Positions 27,678-36,838 of a stretch of 64,000 nt of DNA are shown here, piece by piece. The DNA is from Methylobacterium bullatum (GTDB taxonomy: Bacteria > Pseudomonadota > Alphaproteobacteria > Rhizobiales > Beijerinckiaceae): the NCBI GenBank assembly GCA_902712845.1, contig LR743504.1, forward strand, positions 160,001 to 224,000, written 5' to 3'. Position 1 is the first letter of the stretch. Every line of letters begins with the position of its first letter. The position numbers were made by a program, and so were the translations under genes. The notes beneath the pieces were generated by a model that ran no database searches, was not told where the DNA came from, and worked only from the letters and a program-made list of their open reading frames with translations.

Positions 27678-27974
27678 CTACGGTTCCCGCATCCACGGTT
27701 CCTGCCTGAGGGCCGACGACCGGGAGAGGATAGCCGAACAGGACGCAGAACGGCCAGACGACGGGAGGACCGGCGAGCTCGCACTTTCGGATATACGCAA
27801 ACCACGCTTGGAAGCATTGCAGCATGGGGCGTGGCGTCAGCGCCGCATTGCGGCTAGAAGCACATGCTCCGTAACCGAACGAGGCCGGACCCACGACCGG
27901 ATGCAGCGACGTCGCCACTCAGGGTGACTCGAATCCGCAGGGTTTGCCTTGTCTGCCTGCAAGGCCTCTGCCCC

Positions 27975-29690
27975 GTGCCCTTTCCTACCCTGCCGGCCCC
28001 GCTCGTCCGAGCGCTCGAGGCCCGCAACTACGAAGACCCGACCCCCGTCCAGAGTGCCGTGATCGAGGCGGCGGCCCAGGGCCGCGACCTCCTCGTCTCG
28101 GCCCAGACCGGTTCCGGCAAGACCGTCGCCTATGGCCTCGCCTTCGCCGACACGCTCCTCGGCGATGCCGAGCGGCTCGATCCGCCCGGCCCGCCGCTGG
28201 CCCTGGTCATCGCCCCGACGCGCGAACTCGCGCTTCAGGTTCAGCGCGAGCTCGAATGGCTCTATGCCGAGACCGGAGCGCGCGTCATCGCCTGCGTCGG
28301 CGGCATGGACCCGCGCCGCGAGAGCCGGGCTCTCGCCGAGGGCGCCCATATCGTGGTCGGCACGCCGGGCCGCCTGCGCGACCATCTGGAGCGCCGCAAC
28401 CTCGCCACCCAGAACCTGCGCGTCGCCGTCCTCGACGAGGCCGACGAGATGCTCGATCTCGGTTTTCGCGATGACCTCGAATTCATTCTCTCGGTGACCC
28501 CGAAGGAGCGGCGCACCCTGCTCTTCTCCGCGACCCTGCCGAAGGCGATCGCCAGTCTGGCCGAGCGCTACCAGAACGACGCCCTGCGCATCGCCGTGAA
28601 GGGCCAGGAGCGCGGCCATACCGACATCACCTACCGCGCCGTGCGGGTGGTGCCGCGCGAGATCGAGCACGTGGTGGTCAACACCCTGCGCTACACCGAT
28701 GCGCCCACCGCCATCGTCTTCTGCAACACCCGCAACGCCGTCCGCCATCTCCAGGCGGTGCTCACCGAGCGCGGCTTCTCGGCGGTGGCGCTTTCGGGCG
28801 AGCTAGGCCAGGGCGAGCGCAACGCCGCGCTCCAGGCCCTGCGCGACGGTCGCGCCAAGGTCTGCGTCGCCACCGACGTCGCGGCACGCGGGATCGACCT
28901 GCCCACCGTGAGCCTCGTCATCCATGCCGACCTGCCCCACGATGCCGAGGTGCTACAACACCGCTCCGGCCGGACGGGGCGCGCGGGCCGCAAGGGCACC
29001 AGCGTCCTGCTGATCCCGGCCTCGAAGCGCCGCCGCGCCGAGCAGATGTTCGCCATCGCCAAGGTCAACGCCGAATGGGCCGCCCCGCCCACGGCGGACG
29101 AGATCCGTCGCCTCGACGGCGAGCGCATGTGGCAGGACCCGCTCTTCACGGAGACGCCGGCCGAGGAAGACCTCGCCATGGGCGAGGCGCTGCTCGCCCA
29201 GCGCACGCCGCAGGAACTCGCCGCCGCCCTCGCCAAGATCTACCGCGCCCGCCTGCCCGAGCCCGAGGACGTCACCGACCCCGGTGCCGGCCCCGAGCGC
29301 AAGGAGCGCAAGATCTACGATCCCGCCGATTCGGCGCGGATCGATGCGGAAGGCCCCTCGGTCTGGTTCCGGCTCAATCTCGGCCGGCGCGACAATGCCG
29401 ATCCGCGCCGCCTCCTGCCGATGCTGACCCGTCGCGGCAATATCGGCCGCCAGGAGATCGGCGCCATCCGCATCTTCGACCGGGAGACCAAGTTCGAGAT
29501 CCGTGGCGGCGCCGCCTCGCGCTTCGCCGCCACCTTCGCCAAGAACGGTTCTCCGGAAATCCAGGTCGAGGCCCTTCTCGGCGGCGAGCCCGACCGCGAG
29601 GCCGAAGGCCCGAAGGGGTTCAAGAGCCCCCGCGCCGGGCGCCACGAGCGGGAAGCCGGCAAGAAGCCGCCGCAGCGCCGTCCGCGCTGA
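27975..29690 (+). CDS. DEAD-box RNA helicase with DbpA-type C-terminal domain
   Basis: This 571-aa ATP-dependent RNA helicase has in order the Q motif (PTPVQ), Walker A AQTGSGKT, PTRELA, VGTPGR, DEAD, SAT, and the motif VI region HRSGRTGRAGR. After about residue 350 come a linker and a DbpA-like RNA-binding domain (ARI..GPSVWFRLNLGRR to about 540), and the tail is basic. It probably acts in ribosome assembly or RNA remodelling. I prefer the GTG at 27975 (VPFPTLPAPLV); an ATG at 27864 would add 37 unrelated residues. Confidence 0.92.
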   Translation: MPFPTLPAPLVRALEARNYEDPTPVQSAVIEAAAQGRDLLVSAQTGSGKTVAYGLAFADTLLGDAERLDPPGPPLALVIAPTRELALQVQRELEWLYAETGARVIACVGGMDPRRESRALAEGAHIVVGTPGRLRDHLERRNLATQNLRVAVLDEADEMLDLGFRDDLEFILSVTPKERRTLLFSATLPKAIASLAERYQNDALRIAVKGQERGHTDITYRAVRVVPREIEHVVVNTLRYTDAPTAIVFCNTRNAVRHLQAVLTERGFSAVALSGELGQGERNAALQALRDGRAKVCVATDVAARGIDLPTVSLVIHADLPHDAEVLQHRSGRTGRAGRKGTSVLLIPASKRRRAEQMFAIAKVNAEWAAPPTADEIRRLDGERMWQDPLFTETPAEEDLAMGEALLAQRTPQELAAALAKIYRARLPEPEDVTDPGAGPERKERKIYDPADSARIDAEGPSVWFRLNLGRRDNADPRRLLPMLTRRGNIGRQEIGAIRIFDRETKFEIRGGAASRFAATFAKNGSPEIQVEALLGGEPDREAEGPKGFKSPRAGRHEREAGKKPPQRRPR

Positions 29691-29726
29691 AGGCTTGTTC
29701 TCTCCCTCCGCCCATGTGCGGCTACG

Positions 29727-29876
29727 GCATCCCGCATGTCGCGGGATGCGCCGTCCTAACCCTCCTCCCCCTTGTGGGGAGGAGTTGGAGGTGGGGGTGG
29801 TTGGGTGACCCTCGACCGGCAGAGGGTAGCGGCGCCACCCCCACTCCTAACCTCTCTCCACAAGGGGGAGAAGGGA
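29727..29876. repeat. Hairpin plus large imperfect palindrome after the helicase gene
   Basis: A 9-bp hairpin, GCATCCCGC / GCGGGATGC with a 5-base loop, lies at 29727-29749, 36 bp after the helicase stop. It has no T-tract. It is followed by a roughly 120-bp imperfect palindrome (29756-29876). The left arm CCTCCCCCTTGTGGGGAGGA is answered by CTCTCCACAAGGGGGAG, and GGTGGGGGTGG by CCACCCCCACTCC. This is a separate intergenic repeat family and may serve as a transcript 3' end. Confidence 0.7.
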
Positions 29877-29952
29877 CGCCGTCTGCTTGTCAAAGCAGAG
29901 GTATGAAGCCAGCCGCTCAAGGGGAATGAGCAGTGCCGGCAAGGTCGCTCCG

Positions 29953-30660
29953 TCAGTCGAACGACGCCGTGACGAACTGATCCATCTCGTTCGCGGGCCG
30001 GTAGGGCGCACGACGTAGGGTCACGGAGCGTCCCGTGAAATCCGGGTCGTCCTCCCGCACCACCCGGACCTTGCCGTCCGGTGAGACCCGGCTGAACGCG
30101 AAGAGCGAGACCGCGAGATTGTCGAACGCGGCTTCGGTGGAGCGGAACCGGCCGGGGGCACCGTTCGCCCGTTCGAACAGCCGCAACACCTCCCGCGCAT
30201 CGAGCGAGAAGACGCGCTCATTCCGGACATGCGTCTCGGCATGCCGCGCCTCGACCGTCACGCCATCCAGTCGGCCGTCACGGTATTCCAGAAGGATCGG
30301 TGTGCGGTCCTTCTCGAGGTTCTGCCGGTCAAGATTCGCCAGATCGGCGGCGGCCTGCCTCATGGCCGAGATGTCGGCTGCCGACAGGGATGGACCCAGC
30401 TCGGCGATCATGGCTTCCACATCCGCGGTGGCCTCCCCGCCTCGGATGAGCGGAGTCGGCGCGCCGTAGACCGGGTCCGCCACGGCCGCGACCTCCTCCG
30501 GTGTGAGGCCGAAGACGAGCCGACCGATCCCGATATGCGGCACCGCCAGCCAATCGGGATTCATGGTCGCTCCGTTCCGCTCCATCGGATGGGCAAACGC
30601 GGAGGCGGCCGCCAGAAGACACGCCCAGAAGGCCAGGCGCCATGGCAGGATTCGCGTCAT
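29953..30660 (-). CDS. Secreted or periplasmic hypothetical protein
   Basis: This 235-aa protein has an N-terminal Sec signal peptide (ILPWRLAFWACLLAAASAFA) with cleavage near residue 22. The mature part is soluble and acidic, with no motif I recognise and no cysteine pattern. The start at 30660 is placed at the signal peptide. The stop of the DUF308-like gene lies 25 bp upstream, so the two may be co-transcribed. The function is unknown. Confidence 0.75.
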   Translation of the reverse strand: MTRILPWRLAFWACLLAAASAFAHPMERNGATMNPDWLAVPHIGIGRLVFGLTPEEVAAVADPVYGAPTPLIRGGEATADVEAMIAELGPSLSAADISAMRQAAADLANLDRQNLEKDRTPILLEYRDGRLDGVTVEARHAETHVRNERVFSLDAREVLRLFERANGAPGRFRSTEAAFDNLAVSLFAFSRVSPDGKVRVVREDDPDFTGRSVTLRRAPYRPANEMDQFVTASFD

Positions 30661-30685
30661 GTTCGGGCCGCCTCCTCTACGCCAA

Positions 30686-31270
30686 TCACGCCGCCGCCTT
30701 CGATCCTGCAGACCGCATATCTGCACCATCGCGTCGATACCGGGACAGTGTGAGCCACACGGCCGACAGGAGGAAATAGAAAGCACCGAAGGCGGCGTAG
30801 GGCGCGAGGTCGGCGAGGCCGGGCGCCGCGACACCGGTCGCCTTCGTGAGGAAGAAGACGCCCGCGAGCGCCGATTGCGCGCCGCTGAGAATCATCGCCC
30901 ATTGAGCGCCGGTGCTCCAGCGCCGGATGCCGGTGGCGAGTTGCAGCAGACCGGCGAGGATGGCCCAGGCCCCGAACACCGCGAGCACCGCATGGAGGCT
31001 CATTCCGACGCAGACGGCGACCGCGAGGGCGGTGACGGTGCTGATCGCGGCGTTGACGACCTGGCTGGTATTGGCCCTCCATCCACCGTTGCGCTGCGCA
31101 TCGGCGAGGTTGGCCGCGGCATCCCAGGCGGGATAGGCGACGAGGAGTGCCGCCGCGACCGGACTCATGGTCGGTCCGACGGTCACGGCGGCGGCGACCC
31201 AGGCGGCGGAAACACCGGCCCGGACGAAGTAATAGGATGTCAGCCAACGCGATGCGGTAGGAGTTGCCAT
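30686..31270 (-). CDS. DUF308-like multi-spanning membrane protein
   Basis: This 194-aa inner-membrane protein has about five to six hydrophobic helices, in the pattern of DUF308/HdeD-type proteins. A GAGAGGG ribosome-binding site lies before the ATG at 31270. It is divergent from an AraC regulator over 161 bp, so it is a plausible target of that regulator. HdeD-like proteins are associated with acid resistance, but no such role is proven here. Confidence 0.75.
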   Translation of the reverse strand: MATPTASRWLTSYYFVRAGVSAAWVAAAVTVGPTMSPVAAALLVAYPAWDAAANLADAQRNGGWRANTSQVVNAAISTVTALAVAVCVGMSLHAVLAVFGAWAILAGLLQLATGIRRWSTGAQWAMILSGAQSALAGVFFLTKATGVAAPGLADLAPYAAFGAFYFLLSAVWLTLSRYRRDGADMRSAGSKAAA

Positions 31271-31299
31271 GTTGGTGTCCCTCTCGTGTGTAGACCATT

Positions 31300-31348
31300 C
31301 CGAGGATCGGCAAATCATCGCGCGCGGCGTGAGCCGTCAGATCCTCGG
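31300..31348. promoter_or_regulatory. Inverted repeat in the divergent araC-type promoter region
   Basis: CCGAGGATC (31300-31308) and GATCCTCGG (31340-31348) form a perfect 9-bp inverted repeat with a 31-bp spacer in the intergenic region between the DUF308-like gene and the AraC-family regulator. The spacing would place both arms on the same DNA face for a looped or dimeric regulator. It could also be a hairpin in the leader transcript. Confidence 0.4.
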
Positions 31349-31431
31349 GTCTTCGTGAGACGTCGCCCCCTCGGCTTACGGAGGGGCGTCTTCACTGACC
31401 GCATGTGTAAGTTTCGGGGCCGGCACCAGCC

Positions 31432-32301
31432 ATGACGGATACGCGGAAAGACTTGACCGATCGTCCGGAGATGGGTCCGCCGGAGGAGGCCGATCTCCTG
31501 TCGCAGGTGCTGGAGCAGATCCGGCTCACCGGCGACCGGGTCCAATCCCGTACCGTTTCGCATGACGAGCCGTTGCAGCTGGATACGGACGCGGCGCATG
31601 TTCTCGTCGTCGCCGCGGGCGCGCTTCACGTGGGCGATGGCGCCGGACAACCGCTTCTGCTCGACACGGGCGACCTCATGCTGTTGCCGCGTGGTCCCGG
31701 AGCCGCACGTCTCCTCGGGTCATCGGTGCCGACCACCATCATCCTCTGCCGGTTCTGGTTCGATCCCTACAGCCTGCGCGGCATGATCTCGGCCCTGCCC
31801 GACCGGATCCACATCCGGCACGAAGAGGGGGCGGAATGGCTGGACGGCATGGTGCATTTCATGATGCGCGAGACGACCGACCCGCAGCCCGGCGCGTCCC
31901 TGATGATCTCGCGGATCATCGATCTGCTCGTCATCCGCACCCTGCGGACCTGGGTCCATCTCGGGCATTCGTCCGGGTGGCTGAGCGGCCTCTCCGATGC
32001 CCGCATCGCGCGCGTGCTCAAGGTCATGCACGACCGGCCGATGCAGCCCTGGCGCATCGACGAATTGGCCGGCGTGGCCGGCATGTCGCGCTCGGGCTTC
32101 GCCGAGCGGTTCACCGAACTCGTGGGACGCGCGCCGCTGCGATACCAGAACGAGTGGCGGCTCAATCTCGCGCGGGACATGCTCGCGAGGCGCGAAGCGC
32201 GGGTCGGCGAGATCGGGCTGCGGATCGGCTATACGTCGGAGGCCGCCTTCAGCCGCGCCTACAAGGCCCTGTTCGGGCATCCGCCACGGGACGAAATTTA
32301 G
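31432..32301 (+). CDS. AraC-family transcriptional regulator with cupin sensor
   Basis: This 289-aa regulator has an N-terminal cupin-type sensing domain of the AraC_binding_2 / cupin_6 kind (to about residue 170). Its C-terminal AraC HTH pair occupies about residues 190-287, with IDELAGVAGMSRSGFAERF and IGLRIGYTSEAAFSRAYK as the two recognition helices. Its position opposite the DUF308-like gene suggests control of that operon. The effector is unknown; cupin-AraC proteins often sense aldehydes or small organic compounds. Confidence 0.88.
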   Translation: MTDTRKDLTDRPEMGPPEEADLLSQVLEQIRLTGDRVQSRTVSHDEPLQLDTDAAHVLVVAAGALHVGDGAGQPLLLDTGDLMLLPRGPGAARLLGSSVPTTIILCRFWFDPYSLRGMISALPDRIHIRHEEGAEWLDGMVHFMMRETTDPQPGASLMISRIIDLLVIRTLRTWVHLGHSSGWLSGLSDARIARVLKVMHDRPMQPWRIDELAGVAGMSRSGFAERFTELVGRAPLRYQNEWRLNLARDMLARREARVGEIGLRIGYTSEAAFSRAYKALFGHPPRDEI

Positions 32302-32349
32302 GTCTCTGGACGGGTCCGCAGCCCAGGCGGCGCCCGTCGCAATCGACGA

Positions 32350-33369
32350 TCAGAACTGGTTCGGCAGGTTCTTCACCGCGTTGCCGAGGGCTTCCACGCT
32401 CTCGGCGATCTTGCGTCCGGCCGGGGCGAGGGACGGCACCTTCAGGCCGAAGATTTCACTCTGTTCGGGTTCCGGCGCGGCGGCGGGGGCCGCTGCGGGT
32501 TCGGCGCTGGCCTCCTGCACGGGCTTGGCCGCCTTGACCGGCTTGGGCTTTGCCACCGCCACGCTCGGCTTGGCGACGACGGGCTTCGCCACGACGCTGG
32601 CGGCGGGCTTGACCGGCTCGGCCGCAGCCCGGGCGGGCTCGGCGGGAAGAGACGCGAAACTGGTCTCGGCCGAGCGGGCCTTGACCGTCTGAGCCGCGCT
32701 CGGGGCGATCACGGCCGCGACGCGGTTCGGCACGATGGGCGAGAGCGCGTTGGGCGGCAGGGCGAGACTCACCGGCTCGATCGGCGGCAGCGCTTTCGGC
32801 CGGGGCGCTTCGGCCTTGACGAGGGGGGGAGCAGGCGTCGCCGCCGCCAGCGTCACCGGAGCTTCGACCTTCGCGGACGCTTCGACCTTGGCAGCAGCTT
32901 CGACCTCGGCGGCGGCTTGAGCCGATGCGGGACTCTGGACCGTCGAGACCGTCTCGGCCTTCGCCGGCTCCTCGACGGGGGCACGCCTCTCCACGAGCTG
33001 GATACCGGGATCACGGGGCGGCACGGACGATCCGGTGGCCGAGGCCAGGGCCGGCACGCCGTCCCGCAGGTCGGGCCAATCGGCGGCTTTGGCCTGGGGG
33101 CCTTGCGCCTTCTGCATCTGGTAGATGTTCGGCCGCACCACCTGCGGACCGGCGAGGCTGCCCATCGCCGAATAGGCCGCGTAGGACAGGCCGGCCACGG
33201 CCACGCAGCCAAGCGTCCCGAGGGCGATCATGCGACCGCGCGCGGCGAGCTTCGCCACGGGCTTCACCGGCCGCGCCACTGCCGGCTTGGCCGGACCGAG
33301 CTTGACCGGAGCGGACCCGCGGGAGCCGGCGTCACGCCTTTCGCTCGGGTCGATGGCAACCTGCATCAT
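32350..33369 (-). CDS. Ala/Pro/Lys-rich single-pass membrane protein
   Basis: This 339-aa protein has one transmembrane helix at about residues 48-66 (IALGTLGCVAVAGLSYAAY). The short basic N-terminus should be cytoplasmic and the long tail periplasmic. The tail (100-310) is low complexity, with repeats such as EAAAKVEASAKVEAP and KPVVAKPSVAVAKPKPVKAAKP, and no folded domain. It ends in a small amphipathic helix, VEALGNAVKNLPNQF. It resembles spacer or envelope-spanning proteins, but I cannot assign a function. The stop lies 48 bp from the convergent AraC gene. Confidence 0.7.
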   Translation of the reverse strand: MMQVAIDPSERRDAGSRGSAPVKLGPAKPAVARPVKPVAKLAARGRMIALGTLGCVAVAGLSYAAYSAMGSLAGPQVVRPNIYQMQKAQGPQAKAADWPDLRDGVPALASATGSSVPPRDPGIQLVERRAPVEEPAKAETVSTVQSPASAQAAAEVEAAAKVEASAKVEAPVTLAAATPAPPLVKAEAPRPKALPPIEPVSLALPPNALSPIVPNRVAAVIAPSAAQTVKARSAETSFASLPAEPARAAAEPVKPAASVVAKPVVAKPSVAVAKPKPVKAAKPVQEASAEPAAAPAAAPEPEQSEIFGLKVPSLAPAGRKIAESVEALGNAVKNLPNQF

Positions 33370-33700
33370 CGGTCGAGTTCTCTAACAATGCTCGAAAAAA
33401 CGTTTGACCGTTACGGAATCGCGACGGCGCAACGCGACGTGAGGCCGACATTCGGGCACAAAGATGTCCTCGGACACTTCGCCAGTCACGCCCGTGTCGT
33501 CGCTCACAGCAATCTCGATAAAGCATTGTCGCTTAACGCTCGGTATCCGGCGAGGACTTGAGGCCGGAGGCCATTTTCAGATGGCCCTGCGGCGGGGGAA
33601 ACGGGCGTGGTGCGCTCCGCTCCGGATGCGCGCATTCCAAGTGGATGGGATATCGCTACAAGCGCGACGCCGCCCCCGATCCATCCCGGTACGATCGACG
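33370..33700. other. 331-bp intergenic region upstream of the two-component operon
   Basis: This gap must hold divergent promoters for the Ala/Pro-rich protein and the sensor kinase. The kinase reading frame stays open upstream to 33464, but the translated sequence is Arg-rich and unlike a kinase N-terminus, so I treat it as non-coding. No repeat or consensus promoter was identified. Confidence 0.45.
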
Positions 33701-35176
33701 ATGACCCTGTCTCCCCCAGGCCCTCCCCCCGTGGACACCGCGAGTGGCGCATCGCGACGCCTGACCTGGGCCGCCCTGCCGACGCGCGCGCGCCTCGTCG
33801 TCCTCGTCCTCGCCATCGACCTCCTGGCCGCCCTCGTCTCCTTCAGCCTCATCGTGGTGAACGCCCGCTCGGCGGTGGAGGTGGAGATGAAGGCGGCGCT
33901 GGCCAATATCGAGCTGATCGTCTCCGATACGATCGGTCTCGCCCAGTCCGATTCGCCCGCGCGCCTGCTCCAGACCCTGGAACTGCGCGTCCAGGGGCTT
34001 CGCCACGTCCGGGTCGCGGTGTTCGATGCGGAGGGGCGCAAGGTCGCCCTCGCGACTCCCCGCCCCCGCCGCGAGACCCATCTGGCGCCGCGCTGGTTCG
34101 CCGACCTGATCGCCCCGGCGCCGCAGCGGGACGACCTACCCATCGTGGCGCAGGAGCAGCGGATCGGCACCGCCCTCATCACCACGGAGCCCCTCGACGA
34201 GATCGACGAGGTCTGGGGCTATACTGTCTCCCTCTCGCTGGCGAGCCTGTGTCTCAATCTCGGCCTGCTCGGCGCCCTCTACATCGCCTTCGGCCGAGTC
34301 CTCGCCCCCCTGACCCAGCTCGCCGACGGGCTGACCCAACTGGAGCGGCACGATTACACCGCGCGGCTCGACCCGCCCGCCTCGCGGGAACTGGCGATCA
34401 TCGCCGAGCGCTTCAACAGCGTGGCCGGGGCCCTGGCCGAGGCACGCGCCGCGAACGGCCGCCTCAACCGGCAGCTTCTCACCGCCCAGGACGACGAGCG
34501 CCGCCGCACGGCCCTTGAGCTCCACGACGAGTTCGGCCCCTGCCTGTTCGCCCTGGAGGCGAACGCCGCCTCGGTGACGCGGATGGCGCAGGGCTCGTCC
34601 GAACCGGACCGCAGCAAGCTCGCCGCCCGCGCCGAGGAGATCAGCACCATCGTCGGTCAGGTCCAGGGTCTCAACCGCGACCTCCTCAACCGCCTGCGGC
34701 CGCACGCCCTCGGCCAGGTGCCCCTCGCCGAGTGCCTGCAGCTGCTGCTGCGCAACTTCCGCAGCCGCCATCCGGGGACGACGTTCTCGGGGACCTTCGC
34801 CGATCTCGCCCGCGGCTACGGCGACCTCATCGATCTCACGGTGTTCCGCTGCATCCAGGAAAGCATGACCAACGCCGTGCGCCATGGCGCGGCCCGCACC
34901 GTGACGGTGGAGGCGAGCGAGCGTCCGGCCGCCGACGAACTGCGCCTCGTCATCCGCGACGACGGCACCGGCCTGCCCGCCGACCACGGCACCCCATCCG
35001 CCAGCCTCGATGGCGGGTTTCGCGGCGGAATGGGTTTATCGGGGATGCGGGAGCGCGTGGAAGCGCTCAGCGGCACATTTCGGCTTGACAATGCGGCGCC
35101 GGGGACGGTTGTCCGGATAGCGATACCGCTCGATCCCGAGCGGGCCGAGGACACGAGCCCGATCGTTTCCGCATGA
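33701..35176 (+). CDS. NarX/UhpB-type membrane sensor histidine kinase
   Basis: This 491-aa kinase has a first membrane helix at 31-53 and a periplasmic sensor of about 110 residues. A second helix follows (SLASLCLNLGLLGALYIAF), then a HAMP domain and a HisKA_3 domain with the phospho-accepting His275 in LELHDEFGP. The HATPase domain has the N-box ESMTNAVRHG and the G-boxes DDGTGLP and GLSGMRERV. Its stop overlaps the response-regulator start by 4 bases (ATGA), so the pair is one operon. The signal is unknown. The start at 33701 was chosen because it precedes the TM helix directly. Confidence 0.9.
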   Translation: MTLSPPGPPPVDTASGASRRLTWAALPTRARLVVLVLAIDLLAALVSFSLIVVNARSAVEVEMKAALANIELIVSDTIGLAQSDSPARLLQTLELRVQGLRHVRVAVFDAEGRKVALATPRPRRETHLAPRWFADLIAPAPQRDDLPIVAQEQRIGTALITTEPLDEIDEVWGYTVSLSLASLCLNLGLLGALYIAFGRVLAPLTQLADGLTQLERHDYTARLDPPASRELAIIAERFNSVAGALAEARAANGRLNRQLLTAQDDERRRTALELHDEFGPCLFALEANAASVTRMAQGSSEPDRSKLAARAEEISTIVGQVQGLNRDLLNRLRPHALGQVPLAECLQLLLRNFRSRHPGTTFSGTFADLARGYGDLIDLTVFRCIQESMTNAVRHGAARTVTVEASERPAADELRLVIRDDGTGLPADHGTPSASLDGGFRGGMGLSGMRERVEALSGTFRLDNAAPGTVVRIAIPLDPERAEDTSPIVSA

Positions 35177-35835
35177 ACGCGTTCACACCGACATCGACCC
35201 AGGCGCCCGTCCTCGTGATCGACGATCATCCGATCGTCCTCCAGGGCTGCCGCCGCGTCCTCGAAGACGCCGGAATCGAGCGGATCGCCGAGGCCACCAG
35301 CACGGTGGCGGGCTATCGCCTGTTCTTCCGCCTGCGCCCCTCGATGGTGATCTGCGACCTGACTTTCCAGGGCAGCGGGCTCGCGGGTCTCGATCTCATC
35401 CGCCGGATGCGCAGCGCCTCGCCCGGCATCCGCATCCTCGTCTTCAGCATGCACAACGATCCGGTGATCGTCTCGCGGGCGCTGGAGGCCGGGGCGCTGG
35501 GCTACGTGCTGAAGGACCACGCCTCGGTCGAGTTGTTCGAGGCGTTCGAGAAGGTTCGCGCCGGCCAGGTCTATCTCGACCGGCGTCTGGCCACCGAGGT
35601 CGCCATGCTGCGCACCGACCCGCGCCGCACGCCCGAAAGCCAGTTGACCCCGCGCGAGCAGCAGATCCTCACCCGCCTGGCCCAGGGCAAATCCTACGGC
35701 GCCATCGCGAGCGACCTGTCGGTGAGCTACAAGACCGTCACCAACGCCTGCTCGCAGATGCGCCAGAAGCTCGGCGTGCGAACGCTGGCCGAACTCATCC
35801 ACGTGGCGGTGACCCAGGCGCAGCGGCAGGGCTGA
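35173..35835 (+). CDS. NarL/FixJ-family response regulator
   Basis: This 220-aa regulator has a receiver domain (residues 12-130). The acidic pair is in VIDDHP, the likely phospho-acceptor is Asp62 in VICDLTF, and the conserved Lys is in YVLKDHAS. A LuxR-type HTH occupies 155-215 (LTPREQQILTRLAQGKSYGA). It is the partner of the HisKA_3 kinase encoded with overlapping start and stop. Targets are not visible. It converges on the lysR gene with only 16 bp between stops. Confidence 0.93.
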   Translation: MNAFTPTSTQAPVLVIDDHPIVLQGCRRVLEDAGIERIAEATSTVAGYRLFFRLRPSMVICDLTFQGSGLAGLDLIRRMRSASPGIRILVFSMHNDPVIVSRALEAGALGYVLKDHASVELFEAFEKVRAGQVYLDRRLATEVAMLRTDPRRTPESQLTPREQQILTRLAQGKSYGAIASDLSVSYKTVTNACSQMRQKLGVRTLAELIHVAVTQAQRQG

Positions 35836-35851
35836 GATAGCCCGTCGGCAA

Positions 35852-36754
35852 TCAGACGATGCCGTCGATCCGGCGCAGGGCCGGGACGACGAAATCGACG
35901 AAGGCGCGCACCGTCGGCCGTAGGAACTTCGCCGAGGAGTAGGTGAGGTAAAGCTCGGTCGGCCGGATCTCGTGATCGCCCAGGACCCTGACCAGGCGCC
36001 CGCTCGCCAGTTCCTCCGCGACGAGTTGGACCTGCGCCGTCCCGATCCCCCGCCCCGACAGCATGGCGTCGATGAGGACGCGAGCGTTGTTGGTCGTCAG
36101 CACCGGCCTCACCGGGAGCTCGACGGTCTCACCGTTCCGGCACAGGGGCAATGTATCGGCCCGGGACAACACCGTGTCGGTGACGAGGAGGCTGTGGTCG
36201 AGGAGATCGTGCGGCTCGGTGACCGAAGGGCGTTTCGCGAGATACGACGGTGCCGCGACGAGGATACGCTGGACCAGCCCGATCCGACGCAGGATCGCCT
36301 CCTGGTCGACCGGGCGGCCCATGCGGATGGCGAGATCGAAGCCTTCATGGATGAGATCGGCCGAGCGGTTCTCGAGTGTTAGGCGAATTGAGACGGCCGG
36401 GTGCCGATCCTGAAAGTCGGCGACGATCCGGTGGAGGCGGCTCTCTCCCAGGCAGACCGGGCCGTGCACGCGGAGAGATCCTCCGATTGTCCCAGCTTCG
36501 TTCCGAGCCTCATCGATCGCCGCGTCGATGGTGGCGAGGGCGCCATTTGAGGATTCGTAGAGACGCAACCCCACGGGTGTCGGCCGGATGGCGCGGGAGT
36601 TTCGCTCCAGCAGCCGGGCTCGCGCATGGGCTTCGAGATTGCGCAGGAGCTTGCTCACCGCCGGCTGAGAAATGCCGAGATCCTGCGCGGCCGCCGTCAT
36701 CGAACCGCGCTCGACGGTGCGGATGAAGGCCCGCAAGGCGACGGTGATATCCAT
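35852..36754 (-). CDS. LysR-family transcriptional regulator
   Basis: This 300-aa LysR protein has its HTH at residues 5-62 (GSMTAAAQDLGISQPAVSKL) and a substrate-binding domain from 90 to 295. A GGAGG ribosome-binding site precedes the ATG at 36754. It is divergent from the alpha/beta hydrolase gene, with an 84-bp gap to its preferred start, the classic arrangement for a LysR protein and its regulated enzyme. Confidence 0.9.
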   Translation of the reverse strand: MDITVALRAFIRTVERGSMTAAAQDLGISQPAVSKLLRNLEAHARARLLERNSRAIRPTPVGLRLYESSNGALATIDAAIDEARNEAGTIGGSLRVHGPVCLGESRLHRIVADFQDRHPAVSIRLTLENRSADLIHEGFDLAIRMGRPVDQEAILRRIGLVQRILVAAPSYLAKRPSVTEPHDLLDHSLLVTDTVLSRADTLPLCRNGETVELPVRPVLTTNNARVLIDAMLSGRGIGTAQVQLVAEELASGRLVRVLGDHEIRPTELYLTYSSAKFLRPTVRAFVDFVVPALRRIDGIV

Positions 36755-36838
36755 GCATAACCTCCGGTTATGGCAGCGAGCGCTGTCCGTCGCGTAGACG
36801 CTGTGCCGGCCTCGGACAACCATCCCGGCATCGAAACG

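Noticed and set aside
29727..29749. The GCATCCCGC hairpin after the helicase as a classic intrinsic terminator
   Set aside because: There is no T-tract after the stem, so I list it only as a hairpin next to a repeat.
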